From contig CANLUC010000003.1 in the NCBI GenBank assembly GCA_947494195.1, forward strand, positions 124,001 to 188,000: DNA of 64,000 bases, written 5' to 3'. Positions 9,935 through 18,464 of this stretch are shown here, one piece after another. This DNA is from an uncultured Nesterenkonia sp. (GTDB lineage Bacteria > Actinomycetota > Actinomycetes > Actinomycetales > Micrococcaceae). The first letter of the stretch is position 1; each line of letters opens with the position of its first letter. The position numbers were made by a program, and so were the translations under genes. The notes beneath the pieces are model-generated. The model did not search any database. It was given only the letters and a program-made list of their open reading frames with translations, and was not told where the DNA came from.

Positions 9935-10476
9935 CAGCGGCTCGAGTCCCAGGTCGAGGCCACGAGGTCCCGGGTCTCCCCGAGGGTCTGCGAGAGGTTC
10001 TTGGTCTGCGCGATGATCGGCATGAAGTTCGTATCCCCGTTCCATCGTGGAATCACGTGCTGATGCAGATGAGCCGCAATCCCTGCACCGCCGACCTTCC
10101 CCTGGTTGATCCCCAGGTTGAAGCCTCCGGGGTTCGCAGCCTCACGCAGCACCACCATGGCACGCTGGGTCAGTGCAGTGAACTCCTGGGCCTCCGCGTC
10201 ATGGAGATCCGTGAGATCGGGCACATGCCGGTAGGGACACACCAGCAGATGTCCCGGGTTATACGGATAGAGGTTCAGCAGCACGAAGCAGCTCTTCCCC
10301 CGGTGCACGATCAGGGAGTCTTCATCGCTGCGGCCGGGGCCCTGGCAGAAGGGGCAGTCAGCGGCACCGCTGACCTGGTCCTGTCCGCGCTTCTGGTAGG
10401 CCGCCCGGTGTGGGGTCCACAGTCGCTGAAAGGCGTCAGGGACACCTGCCAGCTCGAACTCGTCTGCAGTCCCCAC
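9934..10476 (-). CDS. HIT family hydrolase
   Basis: A 180-aa histidine-triad nucleotide hydrolase or transferase. The triad is HLHQHVIPRW near residue 140, and an N-terminal CPFC pair probably binds zinc, as in the actinobacterial thrS-linked HIT proteins (Rv2613c type, diadenosine-polyphosphate phosphorylase activity known in mycobacteria). The start is a GTG at 10476, six bases after the thrS stop, and the stop overlaps pgsA by one base, so the three are co-transcribed. The natural substrate here is not determined. Confidence 0.92.
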   Translation of the reverse strand: MGTADEFELAGVPDAFQRLWTPHRAAYQKRGQDQVSGAADCPFCQGPGRSDEDSLIVHRGKSCFVLLNLYPYNPGHLLVCPYRHVPDLTDLHDAEAQEFTALTQRAMVVLREAANPGGFNLGINQGKVGGAGIAAHLHQHVIPRWNGDTNFMPIIAQTKNLSQTLGETRDLVASTWDSSR

Positions 10477-10482
10477 GGCCGC

Positions 10483-12534
10483 TCAGGCCTCCTTGGACTC
10501 GATGGCGGCGAGGATGCGCGCCACGGCCTCGTCCACCGGTACCTGATTGTCCTGGCTGCCATCGCGGAAGCGGAAGGAGACTGCGCCGGCGTCGACGTCG
10601 TCGCCCCCGGCGATCAGCACGAAGGGAATCTTGTCCTTCGAGGCGGTGCGGATCTTCTTGGGGAACCGGTCGCTGCTGTCCTCCAGCTCGGCGCGCACTC
10701 CGGCGGCCTTGAGCTTGTCCACAACCTCGGCGAGGTAGTCGTTGAAGGGCTCCGCCACCGGCACCGCGCGGACCTGGACCGGCGAGAGCCAGACCGGGAA
10801 CGCACCCGCGTAGTGTTCGGTGAGCACTCCCAGGAATCGTTCGATGGAACCGAACTTGGCCGCGTGGATCATCACCGGCTCTTGGCGGGAGCCGTCTGCC
10901 GCCTGGTATTCGAGCCCGAAGCGGGCAGGCTGATTGAAGTCGTACTGCACCGTTGACATCTGCCAGGTGCGTCCGATCGCATCGCGGGCCTGTACCGAGA
11001 TCTTGGGCCCATAATAGGCCGCGCCGCCCGGGTCGGGAACGAGCTCGAGCCCGGTCTCGGTCGCTGCCTCTTCGAGGACTGCCGTGGCCTCGGCCCACTG
11101 CTCCGCGCTGCCGATGAACTTCTCCGAATTCTCATCTCGCGTGGAGAGCTCGAGGTAGAAGTCATCGAGCCCGAAGTCGCGCAGCAGGGAGAGCACGAAG
11201 GTCAGCAGGTGCCGTACCTCGTCGGGGGCCTGTTCCTTGGCCACATAGGAATGCGAGTCATCCTGGGCGAAGCCGCGGACTCGGGTGAGGCCGTGGATGA
11301 CGCCGGACTTCTCGTAGCGGTAGACCGAGCCGAACTCAAAGAGCCGCATCGGCAGTTCTCGGTAGGACCGCCCGCGGGAGCGGAAGATCAGGTTGTGCAT
11401 GGGGCAGTTCATCGCCTTGAGCCGGTAGTCCTGGCCCTGCTTGGTGATGTTGCCCTCGGCGTCGCGCTCCTCGTCCACATGCAGCGGAGGGAACATGGTG
11501 TCCGCGTAGTAGGGCAGGTGGCCGGAGGTGTGGAACAGCCCGTCCTTGGAGATGTGTGGGGTGCCCACGTACTGGAAGCCCGCCTCGATGTGGCGGTTTC
11601 GGACGTAGTCCTCCATCTCGCGCTTGATGATGCCGCCCTTGGGGTGGAACACCGGGAGTCCGGAGCCCAGCTCGTCGGGGAAGCTGAAGAGGTCAAGCTC
11701 GGAGCCAAGACGACGGTGATCGCGACGTTCGGCCTCCGCCAGCCGCTCCTTATAGGCCTTCAGATCATCCTTGGTCGGCCAGGCGGTGCCATAGAGCCGC
11801 TGCAGCTGAGGGTTGGACTCCTTGCCGCGCCAGTAGGCGGCGGCCGAGCGCATCACGGCGTAGGCGTTGGCGATCAGCTTGGTGTTGGGCAGATGCGGGC
11901 CTCGGCACAGATCGGACCAGACGCGCTCTCCGTGGCGATCGACGTTGTGGTAGATGGTGATCTCACCGCCCCCGACCTCGACGCTGGCTCCCTCTGCCGC
12001 TTCACCCTCGCTGCTGGAGACGCCGAGCAGCTCGAGCTTATAGGGCTCATCCGCCATGGCCGCCTTGGCCTGCCCTTCCGAGACGACCTCGCGTTCGAAC
12101 AGCTGATTCTGGTTGATCAGCTTCTGCATCGCCTTCTCGATCTTCTTCAGATCCTCCGGGGTGAAGGGATCGGCGACGTCGAAGTCGAAGTAGAATCCGT
12201 CGGTGATGTAGGGGCCGATGCCCAGCTTGGCGGTGGGGAACAGCTCCTGCACGGCCTGCGCCATCACGTGGGCGGTGGAGTGGCGCAGCACATTGAGTCC
12301 GTCCTCGGTGCTGATGTCGACAGCCTCGACGACGGCGCCCGCCGGGATCTCCCGGGCGAGGTCCCAGAGCTGGCCGTCGACCCGCATCACCACTGTGGTC
12401 TTGTTCGCTGCGAAGAGCGTGGTGCCGGTGGTGCCGTGCTCGATGCTCGTCGTCTCACCGTCTACGGTGATGCTGATGGACTCAGCCGGCTGGGCTGCCT
12501 GGGACGGGGCTTCCGACGCTGCGTTCTCGGACAC
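10483..12534 (-). CDS. thrS: Threonyl-tRNA synthetase
   Basis: A 683-aa class II aminoacyl-tRNA synthetase. Domains in order: TGS ([16 protein letters not shown]), editing domain with the zinc-site style motif [13 protein letters not shown], catalytic core with [21 protein letters not shown], and the anticodon-binding domain ([16 protein letters not shown]). I chose GTG 12534 because GAGGAG lies ten bases upstream; the in-frame GTG at 12552 would place that GAGGAG inside the coding sequence. The leader is short (76 bases after nei) and I see no T-box. Confidence 0.96.
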   Translation of the reverse strand: MSENAASEAPSQAAQPAESISITVDGETTSIEHGTTGTTLFAANKTTVVMRVDGQLWDLAREIPAGAVVEAVDISTEDGLNVLRHSTAHVMAQAVQELFPTAKLGIGPYITDGFYFDFDVADPFTPEDLKKIEKAMQKLINQNQLFEREVVSEGQAKAAMADEPYKLELLGVSSSEGEAAEGASVEVGGGEITIYHNVDRHGERVWSDLCRGPHLPNTKLIANAYAVMRSAAAYWRGKESNPQLQRLYGTAWPTKDDLKAYKERLAEAERRDHRRLGSELDLFSFPDELGSGLPVFHPKGGIIKREMEDYVRNRHIEAGFQYVGTPHISKDGLFHTSGHLPYYADTMFPPLHVDEERDAEGNITKQGQDYRLKAMNCPMHNLIFRSRGRSYRELPMRLFEFGSVYRYEKSGVIHGLTRVRGFAQDDSHSYVAKEQAPDEVRHLLTFVLSLLRDFGLDDFYLELSTRDENSEKFIGSAEQWAEATAVLEEAATETGLELVPDPGGAAYYGPKISVQARDAIGRTWQMSTVQYDFNQPARFGLEYQAADGSRQEPVMIHAAKFGSIERFLGVLTEHYAGAFPVWLSPVQVRAVPVAEPFNDYLAEVVDKLKAAGVRAELEDSSDRFPKKIRTASKDKIPFVLIAGGDDVDAGAVSFRFRDGSQDNQVPVDEAVARILAAIESKEA

Positions 12535-12573
12535 GGGGGGTGTACTCCTCACGGATGTTCTACGGACCAGGTG

Positions 12574-12579
12574 ATTCTA
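12574..12579 (-). promoter_or_regulatory. Candidate -10 box upstream of thrS
   Basis: TAGAAT on the minus strand in the 76-base gap between nei and thrS, about 40 bases from the thrS start, suggesting thrS has its own promoter besides read-through from rpiB-nei. The -35 region is not recognisable. Confidence 0.35.
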
Positions 12580-12610
12580 CGGGAACCCCGGCGCGGCGTC
12601 CCGATCCGAC

Positions 12611-13543
12611 TCAGCCGCGCTGGCAGCCGGGACACCAGTACAGCCGACGGCCCTGCAGCTCGCGGACCGAGATCTGCGCTCCGCAGCGCAGACAGGCCGA
12701 ACCCTGATGCTGGTAGACCCAGTGCCGGCGGTCGCCCTCGGCGCGCAGGGTCCGGATCAGGCCCTCCCGCACGCCGGTGCGCAGCTGTTCCGTGAGCCGG
12801 TTCCACAGCGCCTCGCCCTGGACTCGGCTGAGTGCATTGCTGGGCGTGGCCGGGTCGATCCCTTCGAGGAAGAGCGATTCGGCTCGGTAGATGTTCCCCA
12901 CCCCGGCGATGACGGCCTGATCCATCAGTGCCGCGCCGATGCTGATCCGGCGACGCGAGAGGTTGTGCAGGAACCGCGCAGAGCCGGAGTCTTGGGAGGC
13001 TGTGGCTTGGGAGGCAGAGTCTTCGGAGGCTGCGGCTTGGGAATCGGGTGTCGGATCCGGAGACTCCGGCAGATGCCGCAACGGGTCTGGGCCGAGCCGC
13101 GCGATCAGGGCGTGATACTCGATCGGTTCCAGCACCGCGCAGGTGGTGGGCCCGCGCAGATCCGCCCACCCCGATCTGGACTGGATCCGCGCCCGCACCG
13201 CTCCCCGCGGTGGCTCCGGGATCAGCCAGCCCTCCTCGTCGTAGTCAGGCGTCAGCTCCTCGACCCAGACGCGCGGCGCGCCGATCGAGGGCGGAGCGGA
13301 GAAGTGACGGTCGCCGCGGAAGCTGAAGGCGCCATAAAGGCCCAGATGCACATGCCAGATCTCGGACTCCAGGTGGACGAAGAGATGTTTCCCCCAGGCT
13401 TCGGCACGCTGCGGGATGCCGCCATCGAGTCGCTTCGCCCCCGCCGAGAACCTGCCCTGCGGCGAGCTGACCCTCCAGTCCCGACCGACGAAGACGGCGT
13501 TGAGCTGGGCAGCGAGTCGATGGAGTGTGTGACCTTCAGGCAT
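12611..13543 (-). CDS. Fpg/Nei family DNA glycosylase (endonuclease VIII type)
   Basis: A 310-aa base-excision repair glycosylase/AP lyase for oxidised pyrimidines. The N-terminal MPEGHT is of the Nei type (catalytic Pro2 and Glu3), the helix-two-turn-helix region includes ISIGAALMDQAVIAGVGNIYRAESLF, and the C-terminal zinc finger has four cysteines (CLRC and CPGC). An Ala/Ser/Gln/Asp-rich linker near residues 165-190 is encoded by two diverged 30-bp tandem repeats and is not part of the usual fold. It starts 3 bases after rpiB. Confidence 0.93.
   Translation of the reverse strand: MPEGHTLHRLAAQLNAVFVGRDWRVSSPQGRFSAGAKRLDGGIPQRAEAWGKHLFVHLESEIWHVHLGLYGAFSFRGDRHFSAPPSIGAPRVWVEELTPDYDEEGWLIPEPPRGAVRARIQSRSGWADLRGPTTCAVLEPIEYHALIARLGPDPLRHLPESPDPTPDSQAAASEDSASQATASQDSGSARFLHNLSRRRISIGAALMDQAVIAGVGNIYRAESLFLEGIDPATPSNALSRVQGEALWNRLTEQLRTGVREGLIRTLRAEGDRRHWVYQHQGSACLRCGAQISVRELQGRRLYWCPGCQRG
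12987..13046. repeat. Two diverged 30-bp tandem repeats inside the nei-like gene
   Basis: Units at 12987-13016 and 13017-13046 match at 25 of 30 positions. They encode the linker peptides SQAAASEDS and SQATASQDS, so the repeat expands a flexible linker without a frame change. Confidence 0.8.
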
Positions 13544-13546
13544 CGA

Positions 13547-14032
13547 TCAGTCGAGGACGTCGCCGGTCAGCTCATAGTGGGCGATCTTCGAGATCCGTCG
13601 AGCATGGCGCTCGTCTCCGCTGAATCCGGTGTTCAGGAATGCCTCGACGATGCTGGTCGCCTCCTCGAGGCTGTGCTGGCGGCCGCCCAGAGCGACTACA
13701 TTGGCGTCGTTGTGTTCACGGGCCAGGACCGCGGTGTCGAGGTTCCAGGCCAGGGCCGCGCGTGCCCCGGACACCTTGTTCGCAGCGATCTGCTCGCCGT
13801 TGCCCGAGCCGCCGAGGACGATGCCCAGGGCGTTCTTGCCCGAGGCTCGAGCCGCGACCACGGCTTGGGCGGCGCGGATGCAGAACGCCGGGTAGTCATC
13901 CGCGGCGTCGTACTCCTGCGGGCCGTGATCGATGAGCTGATAGCCGAGTCCACGCAGATGGCTGACCAGGTGGGCCGAGAGCTCCATGCCCGCGTGGTCA
14001 GTGGCGATGTGGACTTCCATGATGTCTTCCAT
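13547..14032 (-). CDS. rpiB: Ribose-5-phosphate isomerase B
   Basis: A 161-aa RpiB that interconverts ribose 5-phosphate and ribulose 5-phosphate. The start matches IATDHAGMELSAHL; the active-site loop is GIVLGGSGNGEQIAANKV. The catalytic cysteine of E. coli RpiB is not present; as in mycobacterial RpiB, the Glu after GGSGNG is the likely base. I chose ATG 14032 (GGAG five bases upstream) over ATG 14020. It heads the rpiB-nei-thrS-HIT-pgsA series and complements gnd at 32877 in the pentose phosphate pathway. Confidence 0.93.
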   Translation of the reverse strand: MEDIMEVHIATDHAGMELSAHLVSHLRGLGYQLIDHGPQEYDAADDYPAFCIRAAQAVVAARASGKNALGIVLGGSGNGEQIAANKVSGARAALAWNLDTAVLAREHNDANVVALGGRQHSLEEATSIVEAFLNTGFSGDERHARRISKIAHYELTGDVLD

Positions 14033-14173
14033 GTGGTCTCCGGGATCTTTCGGCAGCAGTGCGCGGGACGGGTGGGCCGGGACAATCCTACGTTCTTCAG
14101 GAGGGGAACATGCCTGCAGCGAGTATCGTTGCACCCTGCATAGCGTCGAGGACGAACCGCGTCCAGGAGGAAC

Positions 14174-14758
14174 ATGTCTGCCGAAGATCCACAGCCCGCT
14201 CGCGAGCTTCCGAAGTTCTCGAACCGCCTCGGTGCGCCGATCGCCACCGTGAAACCGGTGGGTCGCCCTCCGTCGCAGGTCTCCGGCCTGCCCTCGGCAA
14301 AGCCTGGCGAGAACCAGCCCGCCCAACAGCAGCCCGGCCAGGACCAGGGATCAGCGGAGCAGGGATCAGCGGAGCAGGCGGGGGCCGAGCAGCAGAGCTT
14401 CTACGACGCCGTCGGCGGACGGGAGACCTTCCAGACGATCGTCGACGTCTTCTACGCCCACGTCGCCGAGGACGACGACTTCAAAGCCATGTACCCCGAG
14501 GAGGATCTGGGGCCCGCCAAAGAGCGCCTGCTCACCTTCCTCGAGCAGTACTGGGGCGGTCCCCGGACCTACCAGGAACAGCGCGGCCACCCCCGACTGC
14601 GCATGCGTCACATGCCCTTCACGGTGGACGCAGAGGCGCGGGACAAGTGGCTGCGCTTCATGCGGGCAGGGGTCGACGCTGCGGAGCTCTCCCCGCTGCA
14701 TGACCAGATCCTCTGGGACTACCTCGAGCGCGCCGCCCATTCCATGGTCAACAGCTGA
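14174..14758 (+). CDS. Truncated haemoglobin, group II (trHbO type), with long N-terminal extension
   Basis: The C-terminal 120 residues (from [23 protein letters not shown]) form a group II truncated globin: Tyr in FYAHV, the proximal His region LRMRHMPF, and the characteristic Trp in DKWLRFM. The family binds O2 and NO and is linked to oxidative or nitrosative stress. Unusual is a roughly 75-residue hydrophilic N-terminal extension rich in Gln, Pro and Ala that includes a perfect tandem duplication (GSAEQ twice). ATG at 14174 follows AGGAGGAAC. Transcribed divergently from rpiB. Confidence 0.9.
   Translation: MSAEDPQPARELPKFSNRLGAPIATVKPVGRPPSQVSGLPSAKPGENQPAQQQPGQDQGSAEQGSAEQAGAEQQSFYDAVGGRETFQTIVDVFYAHVAEDDDFKAMYPEEDLGPAKERLLTFLEQYWGGPRTYQEQRGHPRLRMRHMPFTVDAEARDKWLRFMRAGVDAAELSPLHDQILWDYLERAAHSMVNS
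14348..14377 (+). repeat. Perfect 15-bp tandem duplication in the globin extension
   Basis: The unit GGATCAGCGGAGCAG occurs twice in a row at 14348-14362 and 14363-14377, in frame, encoding repeated GSAEQ. Being exact, it is probably recent. Confidence 0.85.
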
Positions 14759-14791
14759 CTGCTCTGCCCTGCGGCGCCTCAGCTCGCCTTC

Positions 14792-15475
14792 TCACGGCTC
14801 CTTGGTGCTGCGGCACAGGATGAAGCCGCCCTGAGAGCTCAGCCGGATCCAGCGGCCACGACGGTGCACGGTGGTCAGCCCGCCTGCGCCGTCGCCCGCG
14901 AGGAAGTTCAGCGCATGGGCTCCGAAGGCGGCACCCGCCGGGAGATGCTCCGCGGCCGAATCCGCCTCCACCTCCAAGGCCCTCCCCCACACCCGTTCCC
15001 GGACCTGTTCGACGACGGCGGCGCCCGCCGAGGTGGGCAATGCCTGCGCGATCTCCGCGATGCCGGACTCCGCCTGGCGTCTGAGCTCGTCGTCGCCCAG
15101 GCTCCCCAGCGGCTCCCAGCCGGAACGCGGCGGGGTCACCGCGGCCCAGGGCACGGTGAGCCGGCTCGGGGGCAGTGCCAGGGTCGTCTCTGCCGGGTTC
15201 ATCCGCGCGATCCGTTCGCTGATCGAGCTGAGTTCGGCAGTGACGTCGGTCTGCGATGCCTCGGCCAACGCGAGGGTGCGCAGCCCCAGCACCGCGGGCA
15301 GCTGACCCGTCAGCGAGCTGGGCGTCATCACCGGGACCCACGCGGCCAGCACCTGACCCACGGACTGGAGTCGGATGCCCTGCTCCTGGATGCGGCGGGC
15401 GCGTTTGATATAGGTGGAGAGATCCTGCAGGGAGACGGCCTCTGCGAATCGCAGCGATTCAGTCATGGCCCTCAT
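14792..15475 (-). CDS. Conserved hypothetical protein, function unknown
   Basis: A 227-aa protein I do not recognise. It has no signal peptide and no clear membrane span; the middle is rich in Ala, Leu and acidic residues (ISERIARMNPAETTLALPPSRLTVPWAAV) and the C-terminus is basic (VHRRGRWIRLSSQGG). The ATG at 15475 overlaps the regulator stop by four bases (ATGA); ATG 15466 is an alternative. Coupling to the gluconate regulator suggests joint expression, but no functional tie is visible. It is convergent with the globin gene. Confidence 0.65.
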   Translation of the reverse strand: MRAMTESLRFAEAVSLQDLSTYIKRARRIQEQGIRLQSVGQVLAAWVPVMTPSSLTGQLPAVLGLRTLALAEASQTDVTAELSSISERIARMNPAETTLALPPSRLTVPWAAVTPPRSGWEPLGSLGDDELRRQAESGIAEIAQALPTSAGAAVVEQVRERVWGRALEVEADSAAEHLPAGAAFGAHALNFLAGDGAGGLTTVHRRGRWIRLSSQGGFILCRSTKEP

Positions 15476-16173
15476 TGTTCCAGAGCCGAGCGCACCTCTC
15501 CGACGAGGATCTCCATCTGCCGCCGCGCGGCCTCGGGATCCTGGTCGGCGATGGCGCGGGCGACACCCTCATGGGCGTCGAGCGCCTCTGGCATGGGGCG
15601 AGTCGGCATCAGGCCGTGCTTGGTGCGCCCCGTGAGCACCTCAGCCACCACTTCGGCGAGGGCCGCGAACATCGAGTTCGCCCCGGCTTCGAGCAGGAGC
15701 CGATGGAAGGCCACATCCGCGCGCATGAACTCTTCGACCTGCTCGGCCTCACCGAGGCGCCGCATGCTCGCGGCGAGGTCCAAGAGCTGGCGCGCCTGGT
15801 CCTCAGTGCGCCGCAGCGCCGCCATCACCACCGCTTCGGTCTCCACCGCGATGCGCAGCTGGGTCAGCTCGATGAACGCGGTGCGCGCATGACGCGACGC
15901 CAGGCGCCAGGCGATCACCGCCGGAGCGAAGACGCTCCAGTCTTCAGGCGCGGTCACGACGAGCCCGACGCGGCGCTTCGAGTAGAGCAGCCCGTGGGAC
16001 TCCAGCACTTTCACGCTGTCCCGGGCGACCGTGCGGGACACCCCGAAACGCCGCTGCAGCGACTCAAGCGTGAGCACCCTGCCTGGACTCAGCGCACCGT
16101 CCACGATCTCGCGGCCCAGGGTCTCGGATATCGCGTCGCGGCCTACGCGGGCGACGGCGGAGCTCTTCGGCAC
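15472..16173 (-). CDS. FadR-subfamily GntR transcriptional regulator of gluconate genes
   Basis: A 233-aa regulator: N-terminal winged helix (LGREIVDGALSPGRVLTLESLQRRFGVSRTVARDSVKVLESHGLL) and C-terminal all-helical FCD domain with likely metal or ligand residues in RADVAFHRLLLEAG and DAHEGVARAI. Family members are usually repressors released by a sugar acid. It is divergent from gntK-gntP with a perfect palindrome between them, so gluconate or 6-phosphogluconate as effector is a reasonable inference. The start is a GTG at 16173 with a weak ribosome-binding site. Confidence 0.87.
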   Translation of the reverse strand: MPKSSAVARVGRDAISETLGREIVDGALSPGRVLTLESLQRRFGVSRTVARDSVKVLESHGLLYSKRRVGLVVTAPEDWSVFAPAVIAWRLASRHARTAFIELTQLRIAVETEAVVMAALRRTEDQARQLLDLAASMRRLGEAEQVEEFMRADVAFHRLLLEAGANSMFAALAEVVAEVLTGRTKHGLMPTRPMPEALDAHEGVARAIADQDPEAARRQMEILVGEVRSALEQ

Positions 16174-16206
16174 AGGACTGCTTTCTGATCGATCGATGAG
16201 GCAAAC

Positions 16207-16237
16207 GTGACACCTTTAGCAATAAAGGTGCTATCTT
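16207..16237 (+). promoter_or_regulatory. Gluconate operon promoter with palindromic operator
   Basis: CACCTTTA (16211-16218) and TAAAGGTG (16223-16230) form a perfect 8-bp inverted repeat with spacer GCAA. It lies between a -35-like GTGACA (16207-16212, sharing two bases with the palindrome) and a -10-like TATCTT (16232-16237), 62 bases upstream of gntK. A second, interlocked inverted repeat (TAGCA...TGCTA) covers the same segment. A dimeric regulator bound here would block RNA polymerase; the adjacent GntR-type gene is the obvious candidate. Confidence 0.72.
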
Positions 16238-16298
16238 AGCTGACACGTGGTCCCCGTCACAGGGCCCGCAGCACATGTCCTCAGCACAAAGGAATTCG

Positions 16299-16904
16299 AT
16301 GACGAATCCCCCCACCAACCCTAGCCCGAGCAGAGCGGCTCCCCCTTGTCACCTCGTCGTGATGGGGGTCTCCGGCTCCGGCAAATCGACACTCGCCGCG
16401 GCGCTGGCTGAGCAGCTTGAGCTGCCCATGGCCGAGGCCGACGAGTTCCATCCCGAGGCGAACATCGCCAAGATGGCCGCCCAGACTCCACTCACCGACG
16501 AAGACCGCTGGCCCTGGCTGCGCGCTCTGCGGGACTGGATGTCAGACCATGCCGAGACCGGAAGCATCATCACCTGTTCGGCGCTGCGCCGAAGCTACCG
16601 TGACCTGCTGAGCACTGCTGAGGGACGGGTGATCTTCCTGCATGTGGATGTCGACATCCCACGGCTGAGCACCAGACTCGCCCACCGCAGCGGACACTTC
16701 ATGCCTCCTGAGCTGCTCGAATCTCAGCTGCAGACCCTGGAGCCCCTGGACCCGGACGAGGACGGCGTGCGGCTGCCCAACAACACCACGATCGAGGACC
16801 TCCTCTCCGCGGCCCGAAGCTGGCTCAGCTCCACGCTGAACGCGGATCTCTCCGCAGACGCGGACACCCCCACAGACCACAGCACGGATTGGAAGAACTC
16901 ATGA
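16299..16904 (+). CDS. gntK: Gluconokinase
   Basis: A 201-aa kinase that phosphorylates gluconate to 6-phosphogluconate with ATP. The P-loop is GVSGSGKSTLA, followed by the gluconokinase segment AEADEFHPEANIAKM and the TPLTDEDRWPWL motif. The ATG at 16299 has AAGGA five bases upstream and is preferred to an upstream in-frame ATG at 16275. The C-terminus adds a short acidic tail (DLSADADTPTDH). The stop overlaps gntP by four bases (ATGA). Confidence 0.95.
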   Translation: MTNPPTNPSPSRAAPPCHLVVMGVSGSGKSTLAAALAEQLELPMAEADEFHPEANIAKMAAQTPLTDEDRWPWLRALRDWMSDHAETGSIITCSALRRSYRDLLSTAEGRVIFLHVDVDIPRLSTRLAHRSGHFMPPELLESQLQTLEPLDPDEDGVRLPNNTTIEDLLSAARSWLSSTLNADLSADADTPTDHSTDWKNS

Positions 16905-18301
16905 CCCTCGAAGGCTGGGAACAGACCCTCGGCACCGGACCGCTGCTCGGCATCGCCGCAGCCTCGATTGCGGTGCTGCTGCTGCTCATCATCCGATTCA
17001 AGGTCCACGCCTTCGTGGCCCTCATCCTCGTCTCGCTGCTGACTGCAGCCGCGGCGGGCATCCCCACGGGACAGATCGTTCCGGTGCTGACCTCAGGGTT
17101 CGGCTCCACGCTCGCCTCGGTCGCACTTCTGGTCGGTCTGGGCGCCATGCTCGGACGCATCGTGGAGGTCTCCGGCGGCGCCAAGGTCCTCGCGGACGCC
17201 CTGGTCAGCCGATTCGGCGAGAAGCGAGCACCGCTGGCCCTCGGCGTCGCCTCGCTGCTGTTCGGCTTCCCGATCTTCTTCGACGCCGGTCTGGTGGTGA
17301 TGCTGCCTGTGGTCTTCGCCGTGGGCCGTCGTCTGGGCGGCTCGGTGCTGATCTACGGACTCCCCGTGGCGGGCGCCTTCTCGGTGATGCACGTCCTGGT
17401 CCCGCCGCACCCCGGCCCAGTGGCCGCCAGTGAGTTCTTCGAGGCCAACGTCGGCATCCTGCTGCTGGTGGCCCTGCCCATCGCGATCCTGACCTGGTAC
17501 GTCACCAGCTACCTCTTCGGCATGTGGGCCGGTCGCCGGTTCGAGCTGCCCATCCCGATGCTGCTGGGCCAGGCCGATGAAGAGGCGGAGAAGAACCCAC
17601 CGAAGTTCTCCACCGTGGTGCTGATCCTGCTGCTGCCGATGCTGCTGATCTTCCTCAACACCGGACTGGACACCCTCTCCACGGCGGGCGTCATCTCCTC
17701 GGATCAGACCGAGTCGGCCTGGTACGGACTTCTGGCCACCCTGGGCGCGACTCCGGTGGCGCTGATCATCACGCTGCTGGTGGCGGTCGCCGCAGTCGGC
17801 ACCCGGGGCGGACGCGGCATGAGCGGCGCCCAGGACGTCATGGACCGGGCACTGGCTCCTGTCTGTGCCGTCATCCTGATCACCGGTGCGGGCGGCATGT
17901 TCGGCGGAGTGCTGCGTGAATCAGGCATCGGCGAGGCCCTGTCGGACTCGCTCTCGGGCATGGGCATCCCGCTGATCGTCGCGGGCTTCGTGATCGCCGG
18001 CGTGCTGCGCATCGCTCAGGGTTCGGCCACCGTCGCGCTGACCACTGCCGCGGGCCTGCTCGCCACCGGCGTGGCCGCCGCAGACTTCAACGAGCTGCAG
18101 CTGGCCGCGATGGTCATCTCGGTGGCAGGCGGATCGGTGATCGCCTCCCACGTCAATGACTCCGGGTTCTGGCTCATCTCCCGCTTCTTCGACATGGATG
18201 TGAAGACCACGCTGAAGACCTGGACCGTGCTCGAGACGCTCATCGGTGTGATGGCCTTCCTGCTGGCCTGGGCGCTCTTCGGCGTCGCCTCGCTGGTCTG
18301 A
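16901..18301 (+). CDS. gntP: Gluconate:H+ symporter, GntP family
   Basis: A 466-aa inner-membrane permease with about 12-14 hydrophobic helices and the GntP family motifs FGFPIFFDAGLVVMLPV, HVLVPPHPGPVAASEFF and VIASHVNDSGFWLISRFF near the C-terminus. It imports gluconate for the coupled GntK. The ATG overlaps the gntK stop by four bases. A strong hairpin follows at 18366. Confidence 0.95.
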   Translation: MTLEGWEQTLGTGPLLGIAAASIAVLLLLIIRFKVHAFVALILVSLLTAAAAGIPTGQIVPVLTSGFGSTLASVALLVGLGAMLGRIVEVSGGAKVLADALVSRFGEKRAPLALGVASLLFGFPIFFDAGLVVMLPVVFAVGRRLGGSVLIYGLPVAGAFSVMHVLVPPHPGPVAASEFFEANVGILLLVALPIAILTWYVTSYLFGMWAGRRFELPIPMLLGQADEEAEKNPPKFSTVVLILLLPMLLIFLNTGLDTLSTAGVISSDQTESAWYGLLATLGATPVALIITLLVAVAAVGTRGGRGMSGAQDVMDRALAPVCAVILITGAGGMFGGVLRESGIGEALSDSLSGMGIPLIVAGFVIAGVLRIAQGSATVALTTAAGLLATGVAAADFNELQLAAMVISVAGGSVIASHVNDSGFWLISRFFDMDVKTTLKTWTVLETLIGVMAFLLAWALFGVASLV

Positions 18302-18365
18302 TCGCATCGCCCGGGACTGATCAAGCAGACCCGGGTGCCGGCTCACCACGCTGCGCATTGACCCC

Positions 18366-18423
18366 CTAACGGCCCGTCCCCGGGTCTGGCCTGACCAGGT
18401 CAGACTCGGGGACGGGCCGTTAG
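18366..18423 (+). terminator. Large hairpin terminator after gntP
   Basis: Arms 18366-18388 and 18401-18423 are complementary over 23 bases with one G-U pair, around a 12-base loop. There is no long T tract. Its right arm ends where the candidate tesB -10 box begins, so terminator and next promoter are packed together. Confidence 0.85.
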
Positions 18424-18426
18424 AGT
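18421..18426 (+). promoter_or_regulatory. Candidate -10 box for tesB
   Basis: TAGAGT, 38 bases before the tesB ATG and overlapping the right arm of the gntP terminator. A start about seven bases downstream would give a leader of roughly 30 bases containing the tesB ribosome-binding site GGAAGGA. Confidence 0.4.
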
Positions 18427-18464
18427 AGGAGCAATGACCCTGTCCAGGCCTGGAAGGACATCGC

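Noticed and set aside
12535-12610. T-box or other leader riboswitch before thrS
   Set aside because: The gap is only 76 bases, lacks the T-box consensus and has no room for specifier and antiterminator stems.
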